A stretch of 64,000 nt of DNA from Garcia nutans (taxonomy: Eukaryota > Streptophyta > Magnoliopsida > Malpighiales > Euphorbiaceae), in NCBI GenBank assembly GCA_947685225.1, contig CANTUV010000024.1:57688001-57752000 (forward strand), written 5' to 3'. Both the position numbers and the translations under genes were made by a program. Every line of letters starts with the position of its first letter. The stretch's first letter is position 1. Shown here one piece after another: positions 37,827-50,941 of this stretch. The notes beneath the pieces were generated by a model that saw nothing but the letters and a program-made list of their open reading frames with translations, did not search any database and was not told the DNA's origin.

Positions 37827-38209
37827 TGTAACACCCCCATATCCAATGCACACACACTACAACCACAACAATGTAGCATAAGTGCACTAAACATAGGGAT
37901 GCTATGGTTTTCTTAACATTCAAAACACTTTAAAATTGATACAATACCCTTATAATTATACATTATAGAAAAGTAGATCATTTACTTATAAAACAAAACA
38001 TATTAGTTATATATATACATTTAAATATTACACAGCGGAAGTTATAAAATATGTACATATTTACATATTAAACATTTTTTTACAAAATATAAAGAAGTAT
38101 ACATGATTGGCAAGCCTGCTCTGATCTTTAAGCTCCCAAAATGGATTCTTCAAGGTCTACTCTCACTTGGTCTTGATGAACCCTCGGGTTCAACTCTATC
38201 AGCTCTATT

Positions 38210-38251
38210 ACCTGCGCGATTAAACACTATCGCGCTAAGCCAACGGCTTAG
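38210..38251 (-). other. LTR double hairpin (G 3' LTR)
   Basis: Minus strand CTAAGCC-GTT-GGCTTAG and GCGCGAT/ATCGCGC, both perfect, then AGGT. Same at 45720-45761 in the 5' LTR. Confidence 0.7.
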
Positions 38252-39534
38252 TAAGATAAAACATGCTAATGGTATGCTTTAATGTAATGCAATGTCACAT
38301 ATGTTATTGATAAGATCAACATCATAAATATAAAGTTAACCACATAATTATGCATTTCACAAATCATAGTCATATGAGCATACCACATTTCAACATTAAT
38401 CAATCATACTCAATAAACAACATCTCATTTCATTAACTCATAACATTATTTAGGACATTCATATAACCTTGACACCTATGGGCCCAACAAGTATTTAATA
38501 CGATATTCAGAGTTACTGCTTTGGTTCATAGTCACAATAATCACGCCCGTAGGCAATGTATATACATGTATCTCTATCCATGGATAGTGTAACAGACCCA
38601 GTCTCTTGGACCATCAACTCATCACATATGAGGAGATCCTCAACCCGGCAAGACTGTTACAAATCATATATCTCATATTCACAATTCTCATAGTGTAACA
38701 GACCCAGTCTCTTGGACCATCAACTCAACACATATGAGGAGATCCTCAACCCGGCAAGACTGTTACCTTTCATCATTTCTTAGGCATGCCACCCAAATCC
38801 AGAACTCTGAAACTGAATAACATATTAAACAAACAATTCATTTATTATATAGTTACCATTTCCATTCTCAAATTCTCATCACATTTAGGCAAACATGCCT
38901 TCTTTCTTTCAATATCATCAACATAGCCAATCACAATGGCATTGTCTCATATCATGTCTTATTTGAATTATCATTGCATCTTTGATATACATTTCAATTT
39001 CAATGTATATTACTCATGAAACACATTACCATTCACAATGCATAACATAACATTGTTCAATCTCAACAATGCGATTAGGGCAAAGAACAATTGATATGAT
39101 TCATGGTTTTAGGACCTTACACATGCATTTGATTATATCATTCATTGATTCAAGTGTGTTTAAAGTGTTTAGGGTTAGATTTAAGGACCAACCTACCTTT
39201 GGAGAACCAAAGCAATGCAAGAAGAACAAAGAATTAAAACCCTAACCCACACAATTCATTTATTACTTAATTATCATTATCATCACATCATATGAATTAT
39301 ATGCAATAATGTATTAGTGCAAGATTTGTACTTACCTCAATAACAAATCACCCAACTCTAAACACTTTCCTATATCCAAGATTCTTCACTTCCCAAACTT
39401 AGGGCAAAATACCTTCTTTCAAACCCTAATCCAAACATAATACAATCCATCAATTCCAATGCCATTTAATCAAATAATAACTTCATCTTAAACCTTAAAT
39501 CACAAAATTACACTTCAACATCATTCATTATAGG

Positions 39535-39682
39535 CCACGGTCGTGGTCACCACAACCCCCACGGGCGTGGCTTAAGGAGTGGTTCTGCCACCCTTGCTTC
39601 CCTCCTCCACGACCATGGTTCACATTGGCCACGGCCATGGCCAACCAAGGCCACGGGCGTGGCATCCATAAGGCCACTGCCT
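39535..39682. repeat. CACGG-type palindrome cluster in G 3' LTR
   Basis: GGCCACGGCCATGGCC and several CCACGG(T/G)CGTGG variants in ~150 bp. It appears to be the G-lineage counterpart of the ACACGGCC cluster. Second copy at 47049-47195. Confidence 0.65.
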
Positions 39683-40408
39683 TCGGCCAACTTCTCCATT
39701 CCAAGGCCTAAAACTCCAACAAACTCAAATAGCAAAAAGATCTATGAAAATAATGAAACAAACTTAAGTAAAACATCATGTAACACTTCAAAATCCTAAA
39801 ACAATTCAACTCCAACACTTCCAACAACAACACCTCTTAAACCTCTTCACTTAAAATCAAAAACAACTTTTAACAACTCATTACAAACACATTTAATCAC
39901 CATCTCAACAAACCAAAAATTCATTTCCAACTCCACTTCAAAAGAACAAAAGAAAATCAAGAGAAAGGACTTACCAAAGTTGATGAATTCCACAAATCTT
40001 CCACTTAATTCCTTGAATCTCCTTTCAAAATGAGTTTAGAACTTCAAGCCCTCTCTAGTTCTTTCTCTTCTTCAATGGCCGGCACACACACATGAGAAAA
40101 GACAAGAAAATAAACTCAAATCAACCACTTCTTCTTCTTTTAATCTCCACCATGCAATTCCTATAAGGAAAATTACCAAAACACCTTTAACCATATAACT
40201 AACTTTTTGTCTCATATAAACCCTTTATAGTAATTTCAATAACAACCAAAAATATCTTCTTCCACTTAACCATCACCTTGACTCTTCATTTGACCAATTT
40301 ATATGTTATATATATCATCATATACACAACATATACCATTCTCTCTAAACCCTATTTTCTTTCCCAATTTCTTTTCTCTTGCAATAACACATATATTCAA
40401 TCCAATAT

Positions 40409-40442
<34 letters not shown>

Positions 40443-40480
40443 TACAAAACTTCTAGGGCAAGCATAGGGATATTACAATT

Positions 40481-40516
40481 CTCCCCCTCTAAAAAGAAAA
40501 TTTCGTCCTCGAAATT
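40481..40516 (-). other. PPT and PPT-proximal hairpin of element G
   Basis: Polypurine tract 40481-40495 and the conserved hairpin 40499-40516, immediately beyond the pol stop. Confidence 0.9.
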
Positions 40517-40524
40517 ACCTGATA

Positions 40525-43500
40525 TCAAAGCTGAAACAACTGCGGATACTGTTCTCGCATTGTATGCTCACTTTCCCAAGTTGCTTCTTCTCTTGCATGA
40601 TTCTTCCATAGAACCTTTACCAATGGCACTCTTTTGTTTCTCAACACTTTCACATCCCGTGCCAAGATAGCAATTGGTTCCTCTTCAAAAGTCAAGTCTG
40701 AGCTCACTTCGATAGATTCAAAAGGCAACACATGAGATGGATCCGACCTGTACCTCCTTCACATAGAAACATGAAACACATTATGAATACGATCCAACTC
40801 AGGTGGCAAAGCAAGCCGATACGCAACTGGTCCAACTCTTTCCAACACTTCATACGGTCCGATGAAACGAGGACTCAGCTTCCCTTTCCGACCAAACCTC
40901 AAAATTTTCTTCCAAGGAGACACTTTCAGAAATACCTTATCTCCAACATCAAACTCTATGTCTCTCCTTTTCAGATCTGCATAAGACTTCTGTCGGTCTG
41001 AAGCTGCTTTTAACCTGCCTCGAATCAACTTTACTTTTTCTTCAGTTTCTTGAATCAAATCAGGACCAATCAACTTATTATCTCCAAGCTCACTCCAACA
41101 TAGAGGTGTCCTACACCGTCTACCATACAATGCTTCAAACGGTGCCATACCAATGCTGGATTGGTGACTGTTGTTGTATGCAAACTCCACAAGAGGTAAA
41201 AACTTATCCCAACTTCCAGAGAAATCGATGACACAGCTTCTCAACATGTCTTCAAGAATCTGTATCACCCTCTCTGACTGTCCATCTGTCTGTGGATGAA
41301 AAGCAGTGCTGAAGTGTAATCGAGAACCCAAAGCACTATGCAAACTCTTCCAAAATCTTGAAGTAAACCTGGGATCTTGATCAGACACTAAAGAAGTTGG
41401 AACACCATGCAGTTTCACAATTTCATGGATATACAGCTCAGCCAACCTCTCCAAAGAGTAATCCATCCGCACCGGAAGGAAATGAGCTGTTTTAGTCAAT
41501 CTATCCACAATCACCCATATGGCATCATGTTTCCTTTGTGTCAATGGCAATCCAGACACAAAGTCCATTGTCACTCTTTCCCACCTCCATTCTGGCACTG
41601 ACAACGGTTGAAGCAACCCGGTTGGAACTTGATGCTCTGCTTTAACCTTCTGACAAGTGAGACATTTCGATACAAACTCAGCAATGTCTCTCTTCAACCC
41701 CATCCACCAATAATGCTGTCTCAAATCATGATACATCTTCGTATTACCCGGATGCATAGCAAACATCGACTGATGAGCTTCTTCCAAAATGACCCTTTTC
41801 AAATCAGCATCATTGGGTACACACAATCTGCTCTTAAACCAGAGACTTCCATCACTCTTCACAATAAAATCTCTACCCTTTCCACTCTGACAATCCGAAA
41901 CAATCTTCTGTATCTTCTTATCGGCCAACTGAGCTTCTTTGATCTGATCTAACAAAACCTGCTTCAATTGCAACTGTGCCAATAATGCACCATCAACACA
42001 AGGTACAAAACTGGCATGCAATGCTCTCAACTCAACAAGCAACGAGAGCGAGTAAACTGTTAAACCAGCTAAAGACTTCCGACTCAAGGCATCAGCAACA
42101 ACATTTGCTTTACCTGGATGATAGTCAATCAAGCAGTCGTAGTCTTTAATCAATTCTAACCATCTCCTCTGATGAAGATTGAGTTCTTTCTGGACACCCA
42201 AATACTTCAAACTCTTGTGATCAGTGTAAATGAAACATTTCTCCCCAAACAGATAGTGGCGCCAAATTTTCAATGCAAACACAATAGCTGCCAACTCCAA
42301 ATCATGGGTCGGATAGTTAAGCTCATGCGGTTTCAACTGTCGAGATGCATAAGCTATAACTTTCCCTTCCTGCATCAATACACACCCCAAACCTCTATGT
42401 GAAGCATCAATGTAGATCACATATGGTTTGCCTTCAACAGGTAAAGTAAGAACAGGCGCTTGAGTTAACATTTCTCTCAACTGTTCAAAGCTCGCCTGAC
42501 ATTGATCTGTCCACAAAAACCTCACTCCCTTACGAAGCAATTTGGTGAGTGGAGTAGCTATCAAAGAAAACCCTTTCACAAACCGCCGGTAATAGCCTGC
42601 CAAACCCAGAAAACTTCTAATCTCTGTCACAGACTTGGGTGGACTCCAATTTAAAATGGCTTCAACTTTGCTCGGATCAACTCTGATACCTTCTGCAGAA
42701 ATAATATGTCCGAGAAAAGCTACTTGATCCAACCAGAACTCACATTTCGACAATTTGGCAAATAATTGCTTTTCTCTCAAAATCTGCAACACAATCCGCA
42801 GATGCATATCATGTTCCTCTTCATTCCGCGAATATACCAGAATGTCATCAATGAAGACCACTACAAACTGATCCAAATAGGGCCTAAATACCCTATTCAT
42901 CAAATCCATGAAAGCTGCAGGTGCATTTGTCAGACCAAAAGGCATAACTAGAAATTCATAATGCCCATACCTGGTCCGAAAAGCTGTCTTCGAAACATCT
43001 TCAGCTCTGACCCTCAACTGATGATACCCAGATCTCAAATCAATTTTAGAAAACACAGCTGCACCCTTCAATTGATCAAAGAGATCATCGATTCTAGGCA
43101 AAGGATATTTATTTTTAATAGTCACCTTGTTCAATTGCCTATAATCAATACACAACCTCATAGTACCATCTTTCTTTTTCACAAATAGCACAGGAGCTCC
43201 CCAAGGAGAAACACTGGGGCGAATAAATCCTTTGTCCAACAACTCCTGTAATTGCACTTTTAACTCCCTCAATTCTGCTGGTGCCATTCTATAAGGAGTA
43301 ATAGAGATAGGAGTGGTACCAGGCAACAATTCAATACCGAACTCCACCTCTCTCTCAGGAGGTAACCCTGGCAACTCCTCTGGAAATACATCCGGGAACT
43401 CAGCAACTGTGGCAATGCTATCAATAGGGGAACCCTTCATTCTAGTATCTATCACATGAGCAAGATAGGCTTCACACCCCTTTCTAATCAACCTCCTGGC

Positions 43501-45168
43501 TGCAACAGCTAAAACAAATAAGGTGGCTAGCGGTTCCTGCTCATTAGATACTATCACCTCTCTACCATCAACAGTTCTCAAAGAAACAATTTTCTTTTTA
43601 CAATCCACCACAGCTCCATGTCGAGATAGCCAATCCATACCTAAGATCACATCATATTCCTTAAATGGCATCTCAATCAAATCTCCAAGGAACTCCTCAC
43701 CCTGCACCCTCACTACACTATCTCGATACACCTTACTCACAACCACACTATGCCGTAACGGATTTGTCACCAACACATCAAATCCTAGGGACTCAGTATG
43801 CAAATCAGATACAGGCAAAACAGATATACTAACATATGAATGCGTGGAACCCGGATCAATCAAAGCAAGTACTGGAGTATTAAATAAAGAAAAAGTACCA
43901 GCTATGACTGCCGATGCATCAGGCTGCCTTTGCATAACATACATCCTCTGGGAAGAACCAACCTCCTCTGGTCTACTCTCCCTGGATGTAGCACCTCCTC
44001 TAGAACTGAACCCTGGTCTACCTCCTCGGCTGGCACCTCTGCCTCCTCGGCCTCCCCTCGCACTAGGTCGAGAAGCTGCTGTATCAACTGACATCTGCTC
44101 CTGCCTCTCAGGACAGTCTCTCACAAAGTGGTCAGGTGATCCACACCTGAAGCATACCCCTGATCTACTATACCTCCAACAAACGCCCCCATGTCTTCCA
44201 CCACACTGGTTACACACAGGTAAGGTGGATCTCTGAACTTCAGGAGTAGGAGCACTCGCTACTGAAGCTGCAGGTCTAAATCTCTGCCTCTGGAACTGCA
44301 CTGACCTACTAGCTAACCTCTGACTCCTACTAACTCTAGGAACAAAGCTTCCTTTACCTCTTTTAACAGAAGAAGACCCTGCCTCAAACTGGGGCCTCCT
44401 AACCCTGATCTCTTCCTCTGAAGCAGCTGCAATACCCTGAGCTCGCTCCACACTTCGAGCTGCTGCCACAAGCTGTGAGAAATCCTGATATCTGGATCCA
44501 GCCACTAAACACATGATCGAGGGCCTCAATCCCTCCTCAAATCGCCGACATCTATCAATCTCGTCAGCAATGATACCTCCAGCATACTGACTCAGTCGAA
44601 TAAACTCAACTTCATACTCAGTAACAGTCTTGCTGTCTTGCTTCAAGCTCAAGAACTCCATTTTCTTCATGTCCTTATACTCCCTAGGAGTATACTTCAA
44701 CTCAAATTCCCTCAGAAAATCGGCATATGACAAGGTTGGTGGATCTTCCATAGAATGTGGCACTGTCTTCCACCAGTCGTAGGCGTCCTTCTGTAGCAAA
44801 GATCTTGCATAGTCAAACTTTTCCTCAGGGGTGGCTTGCAACTTAATAAAGATCCTCTGAACTTTGTCAAGCCACTGCTCTGCTACAGCTGGGTCAGTAG
44901 TACCAAAGAAATCCTCCGCTCCATACATCCTTAGTTTGTCATAATGCCTCACAGATACCAAAGGCTGAGGGAGTGGTGGCTGTGGTTGTACTGGTGCTTG
45001 CCTCAACGTCTCTACCACATGCCTTAACCAAGCTGGTGGAACCTCCTCACCAACTGGTCTACCCGACACCGAAGCAGGTGCCTCCTCAACACTATCAACC
45101 CTAGCTCCATCATCAGGAGCAACGCTCTCCTCACTACCCTCAAATGACTGTCTCAAATGAGGATCCAT
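40525..45168 (-). pseudogene. Element G Gag-Pol with one in-frame stop near the C-terminus
   Basis: From ATG 45168 the frame matches E throughout: Gag with YDWW, double zinc finger, protease DPG, RT FIDDILVYS, RNase H (IDASH where E has SDASH), integrase with its Asp and Glu residues (SDQDPRF where E has SDRDPRF) and the GPY/F module. It meets TGA at 40761-40759, a Leu codon (TTG) in E. The remaining ~78 residues, the chromodomain-like tail, continue in the same frame to 40525. Total length with read-through is 1547 codons, like E. Translation would give a Pol lacking only the chromodomain tail, so catalysis might survive while targeting is lost; that is inference. Confidence 0.92.
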
Positions 45169-45317
45169 CAACACCTAACACTGCAAACACAAAAGGACAC
45201 ACCTTATTAAAGATCAGAGATTGCCAATCCCAAACATGTATTTTTATTCAAAACCAACTTTTTAAATAAAATATTCTTTTTGTTACATTTTACCTAGGTT
45301 GAGAATCTCAAACCTAG

Positions 45318-45329
45318 GCTCTGATACCA
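45318..45329 (-). other. Primer-binding site of element G
   Basis: The minus strand reads TGGTATCAGAGC, 7 bp from the 5' LTR. Confidence 0.9.
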
Positions 45330-45336
45330 AAACAAT

Positions 45337-47925
45337 TGTAACATCCCCATATCCAATGCACACACACTACAACCACAACAATGTAGCATAAGTGCACTAA
45401 ACATAGGGATGCTACGGTTTTCTTAACATTCAAAACACTTTAAAATTGATACAATACCCTTATCATTATACATTATAGAAAAGTAGATCATTTACTTATA
45501 AAACAAAACATATTAGTTATATATATACATTTAAATATTACACAGCGGAAGTTATAAAATATGTACATATTTACATATTAAACATTTTTTTAAAAAATAT
45601 AAAGAAGTATACATGATTGGCAAGCCTGCTCTGATCTTTAAGCTCCCAAAATGGATTCTTCAAGGTCTACTCTCACTTGGTCTTGATGAACCCTCAGGTT
45701 CAACTCTATCAACTCTATTACCTGCGCGATTAAACACTATCGCGCTAAGCCAACGGCTTAGTAAGATAAAACATGCTAATGGTATGCTTTAATGTAATGC
45801 AATGTCACATATGTTATTGATAAGATCAACATCATAAATATAAAGTTAACCACATAATTATGCATTTCACAAATCATAGTCATATGAGCATACCACATTT
45901 CAACATTAATCAATCATACTCAATAAACAACATCTCATTTCATTAACTCATAACATTATTTAGGACATTCACATAACCTTGACACCTATGGGCCCAACAA
46001 GTATTTAATACGATATTCAGAGTTCAGAGTTACTGCTTTGGTTCATAGTCACAATAATCACGCCCGTAGGCAATGTATATACATGTATCTCTATCCATGG
46101 ATAGTGTAACAGACCCAGTCTCTTGGACCATCAACTCATCACATATGAGGAGATCCTCAACCCGGCAAGACTGTTACAAATCATATATCTCATATTCACA
46201 ATTCTCATAGTGTAACAGACCCAGTCTCTTGGACCATCAACTCAACACATATGAGGAGATCCTCAACCCGGCAAGACTGTTACCTTTCATCATTTCTTAG
46301 GCATGCCACCCAAATCCAGAACTCTGAAACTGAATAACATATTAAACAAACAATTCATTTATTATATAGTTACCATTTCCATTCTCAAATTCTCATCACA
46401 TTTAGGCAAACATGCCTTCTTTCTTTCAATATCATCAACATAGCCAATCACAATGGCATTGTCTCATATCATGTCTTATTTGAATTATCATTGCATCTTT
46501 GATATACATTTCAATTTCAATGTATATTACTCATGAAACACATTACCATTCACAATGCATAACATAACATTGTTCAATCTCAACAATGCGATTAGGGCAA
46601 AGAACAATTGATATGATTCATGGTTTTAGGACCTTACACATGCATTTGATTATATCATTCATTGATTCAAGTGTGTTTAAAGTGTTTAGGGTTAGATTTA
46701 AGGACCAACCTACCTTTGGAGAACCAAAGCAATGCAAGAAGAACAAAGAATTAAAACCCTAACCCACACAATTCATTTATTACTTAATTATCATTATCAT
46801 CACATCATATGAATTATATGCAATAATGTATTAGTGCAAGATTTGTACTTACCTCAATAACAAATCACCCAACTCTAAACACTTTCCTATATCCAAGATT
46901 CTTCACTTCCCAAACTTAGGGCAAAATACCTTCTTTCAAACCCTAATCCAAACATAATACAATCCATCAATTCCAATGCCATTTAATCAAATAATAACTT
47001 CATCTTAAACCTTAAATCACAAAATTACACTTCAACATCATTCATTATAGGCCACGGTCGTGGTCACCACAACCCCCACGGGCGTGGCTTAAGGAGTGGT
47101 TCTGCCACCCTTGCTTCCCTCCTCCACGACCATGGTTCACATTGGCCACGGCCATGGCCAACCAAGGCCACGGGCGTGGCATCCATAAGGCCACTGCCTT
47201 CGGCCAACTTCTCCATTCCAAGGCCTAAAACTCCAACAAACTCAAATAGCAAAAAGATCTATGAAAATAATGAAACAAACTTAAGTAAAACATCATGTAA
47301 CACTTCAAAATCCTAAAACAATTCAACTCCAACACTTCCAACAACAACACCTCTTAAACCTCTTCACTTAAAATCAAAAACAACTTTTAACAACTCATTA
47401 CAAACACATTTAATCACCATCTCAACAAACCAAAAATTCATTTCCAACTCCACTTCAAAAGAACAAAAGAAAATCAAGAGAAAGGACTTACCAAAGTTGA
47501 TGAATTCCACAAATCTTCCACTTAATTCCTTGAATCTCCTTTCAAAATGAGTTTAGAACTTCAAGCCCTCTCTAGTTCTTTCTCTTCTTCAATGGCCGGC
47601 ACACACACATGAGAAAAGACAAGAAAATAAACTCAAATCAACCACTTCTTCTTCTTTTAATCTCCACCATGCAATTCCTATAAGGAAAATTACCAAAACA
47701 CCTTTAACCATATAACTAACTTTTTGTCTCATATAAACCCTTTATAGTAATTTCAATAACAACCAAAAATATCTTCTTCCACTTAACCATCACCTTGACT
47801 CTTCATTTGACCAATTTATATGTTATATATATCATCATATACACAACATATACCATTCTCTCTAAACCCTATTTTCTTTCCCAATTTCTTTTCTCTTGCA
47901 ATAACACATATATTCAATCCAATAT

Positions 47926-47974
<49 letters not shown>

Positions 47975-48009
47975 TACAAAACTTCTAGGGCAAGCATAGG
48001 GATATTACA
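45337..48009 (-). repeat. Element G 5' LTR (2673 bp)
   Basis: Near-identical to the 3' LTR, with a longer CAA run near its start. Contains the double hairpin (45720-45761), GTAACAG module (46106-46283) and palindrome cluster (47049-47195). Confidence 0.9.
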
Positions 48010-48014
48010 AGAAA

Positions 48015-48384
48015 CCATAATTGTTGGCAATGATGTTGGAAATGAATTATAATGGAGGTAGAGTACCAAATTGATTATGAGAAATGAATTATGAAAAGAT
48101 AAATGAACGGACTTATCTGCCTCCTGCGGAACCATGCGGACCCATTGTGTTGGGCAACCGAACTTGGACTACCGACCTGGTTGGGGGAAAGTTCGTTTAT
48201 GAAGCCATAGTTGTTGGCTATATTGATAAACTTTGAATGAGTATGAGAGATGATGATATTATTATTGAGATAATGAAATGTATATTTATAAACATGATTC
48301 TTGTTGAATGAATATATGAATCTGAAAAGATTAGAATTTGAATATAAGTTTGACCTAATGGAATTAGGTTATATATATATATTA
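48015..48384 (+). other. LARD-F internal domain, segment 2
   Basis: Continues segment 1 after G and includes the GC-rich island (48108-48190). Non-coding. Interrupted at TATTA (48380-48384) by solo LTR H. Confidence 0.8.
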
Positions 48385-50936
48385 TGTAATATCCTCATTT
48401 GTGGTCTAGAAGTTTTGATTATGTTGTTGTTATTGTTGTTGTTGTTGTTGGTTTAAATTGAGAAAAGGAAAGTATATGTATATGTGTTTTGGGAAGAAAT
48501 AGGGTTTAGAGACAAGTTTATATGTTGTGTATATGGTGATATATATAACATATAAAATGGTCAAAGGGAGAGAGTCAATGCAAGAGGAGATTTTTATATG
48601 GCATGTGAAATTACTTAATTGGGTTTATAAGAGACAAAAGCTAAGTTAAGTGATGAGGGGTATATGAGTAATTGCTTGAAGTGGAATGCATGGTGGAGAT
48701 TAAAAGAAGAAAAGGTGTTTGACTTGTGCATTTTTCTTCTTTCTTTCTTGAAGAGGCCAGCCATTGAAGAGAAGAGAGAGCAAGAGAGGTATTCATGGTG
48801 CTAGAAGCAGATTGAAGAAGCAATCAAAGGATTTGACAAGGGAATTGTGGAATTTCTTCATCTTAGGTAAGAAATCTCTTGAATTCCTTTGGTAATTTTG
48901 AGGTTATGTCTATATTGAATTGTGATTTGTTGATGTGATGAATTGGTGTGTTTGATATGTGTTTACAAGTGTTAAAGTTGATTGTTAGTTAAAAGATTGA
49001 ATTGAGGTTGGTTTGGTTGTAAGTTTAAATGGATTTTGATAGTGGAAGTTCAAGTGTAAAGTTGGTTTTAGGGTTTGAGATGGTATGTGTTTAAATGATT
49101 TGGTTGATGTGTTTTAATAAGGAATATTGTGTTAAACATGTAGAATTTGTGTTTAGAACATTGATTCCATTCATTTGAAACATGTTATATGGTGTTTGAT
49201 GAGTTTGAGTGCAATTGGAGGATAGTTGTGCATATTAGGGTTTGTGTTTTGGGAGACACGGCCAAAAGCAATGTGAGACACGGCCAAGCCAAGGGATTTT
49301 GGGCGTGTTGGATTAGTTTTTGGGTGACATGGCCGTGTTCCCAAGCCGTGTTAGCTACTGTGAGTTTTGGTTTAAGAGACACGGTCACAAGCTTGGCCGT
49401 GTCCCTTGCCTGTGTTGCTTACTGTCCAAGTGGGTTGAGTGACACGGCCACAAGCTTGGCCGTGTCCCTCAAGTGGCTGCCCGTGTCCCTCAAATGTGTG
49501 GGTTAGGGTTTTTATACTTTGTTCTATTTGCATTGTTTTGGTCCTTTTAAGGTAAGTTGGTACCTTAACCTAAACCTAAACACATTTAAACAATGATTGA
49601 CCTAAACAAATGCATATGGAAGATCTTAAAGCTATGAATGATATAAATTATTCTTTGCCCTAATTGCATTGTTGAGATTGAACAATGTTATGTTATGCAT
49701 TGTGAATGGTTATGTGTTTCATGAATAATGTATATTGAAATGTTATATCAAAGATGCTATGATGATTCAAATAAGAGGTGAAATGTGATGTAAAGCCATT
49801 GTGATTGGCTATGATGATGATATTGAAAGAAAGAAGGCATGTTTGCCTAAATGTGATGAGAATTTGAGAATGGAAATGGTAACTATACAATAAATGAATT
49901 GTTTGTTTAATATGTTATTCAGTTTCAGAGTTCTGGATTTGGGTGGCATGCCTAAGAAATGATGATTTGTAACAGTCTTGCCGGGTTGAGGATCTCCTCA
50001 TATGTGTTGAGTTGATGGTCCAAGAGACTGGGTCTGTTACACTATGAGAATTGTGAATATGAGATATATGATTTGTAACAGTCTTGCCGGGTTGAGGATC
50101 TCCTCATATGTGTTGAGTTGATGATCCAAGAGACTGGGTCTGTTACACTATCCATGGATAGAGATACATGTATATACATTGCCTACAGGCGTGATTATTG
50201 TGACTATTAACCAAAGCAGTAACTCTGAACTCTGAATATCGTATTAAATACTTGTTGGGCCCATAGGTGTCAAGGTTATATGAATGTCCTAAATAATGTT
50301 ATGAGTTAATGAAATGGGAGGTTGTTTATTGAGTATGATTGATTAATGTTGAATGTGGAAAGATGTTGAAATGTGGTATGCTCTTATGACTATGATTTGT
50401 GAAATGCATAATTATGTGGTTAATTTTATATTTATGATGTTGATCTTATCAATAACATATGTGGCATTGCATTACATTAAAGCATACCATTAGCATGTTT
50501 TATCTTACTAAGCCGTTGGCTTAGCGCGATAGTGTTTAATCGCGCAGGTAATAGGGTTGATAGGGGTGAACCCGAGAGTTCATCAAGACCAAGTGAGAGT
50601 AGACCTTGAAGAATCCATTTTGGGAGCTTAAAGATCAGAGCAGACTTGCCAATCATGTATACTTCTTTATATTTTGTAAAGAAATGTTTAATATGTAAAT
50701 ATGTACATATTTTATGACTTCCGCTGTGTAATATTTAAATGTATATATATATATAACTAATATGTTTTGTTTTATAAGTAAATGATCTACTTTTCTATAA
50801 TGTATAATGATAAGGGTATTGTATCAAATTTAAAGTGTTTTGAATGTTAAGAAAACCGTAGCATCCCTATGTTTGGTGCACTTATGCTACATTGTGGTGG
50901 TTTTAGTATGTGTGCATTGAATATGGGGGTGTTACA
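48385..50936 (+). mobile_element. Solo LTR H (2552 bp), TSD TATTA
   Basis: TGTAATATCCTC...GGGGGTGTTACA with TATTA on both sides (48380-48384 and 50937-50941). No PBS, PPT or coding sequence. Its 3' part follows G and its palindrome cluster (49255-49488) is of the ACACGGCC type seen in B and the LARDs, so it is another mosaic. GTAACAG module 49969-50146; double hairpin 50508-50549. A GGCCAGCCAT motif and an AG-rich tract near 48755-48790 are shared with other LTRs here. Confidence 0.88.
50508..50549 (+). other. LTR double hairpin (solo LTR H)
   Basis: CTAAGCC-GTT-GGCTTAG and GCGCGAT/ATCGCGC, then AGGT; same as G. Confidence 0.7.
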
Positions 50937-50941
50937 TATTA

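Larger units (their letters stand above)
37827..40477 (-). repeat. Element G 3' LTR (2651 bp)
   Basis: Plus strand TGTAACACCCCCATATCC...GGATATTACA. Contains the double hairpin (38210-38251), GTAACAG module (38589-38766) and a CCACGG/CCGTGG-type palindrome cluster (39535-39682) in place of ACACGGCC. Confidence 0.9.
37827..48009 (-). mobile_element. Element G: near-complete Tekay-like Ty3/gypsy retrotransposon, TSD AGAAA
   Basis: 10.2-kb minus-strand element with LTRs at 37827-40477 and 45337-48009, flanked by AGAAA (37822-37826 and 48010-48014). PBS at 45318-45329 and PPT at 40481-40495 are present. LTRs are very similar, with a (CAA)n length difference (near 40413-40440 against 47929-47975) explaining most of their 22-bp length gap. 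Gag-pol has one in-frame stop. Confidence 0.93.

Noticed and set aside
39547..39735. 62-codon frame in the G LTR, repeated at 47064-47252
   Set aside because: Composition reflects the CACGG palindrome cluster; identical because the LTRs are duplicates.
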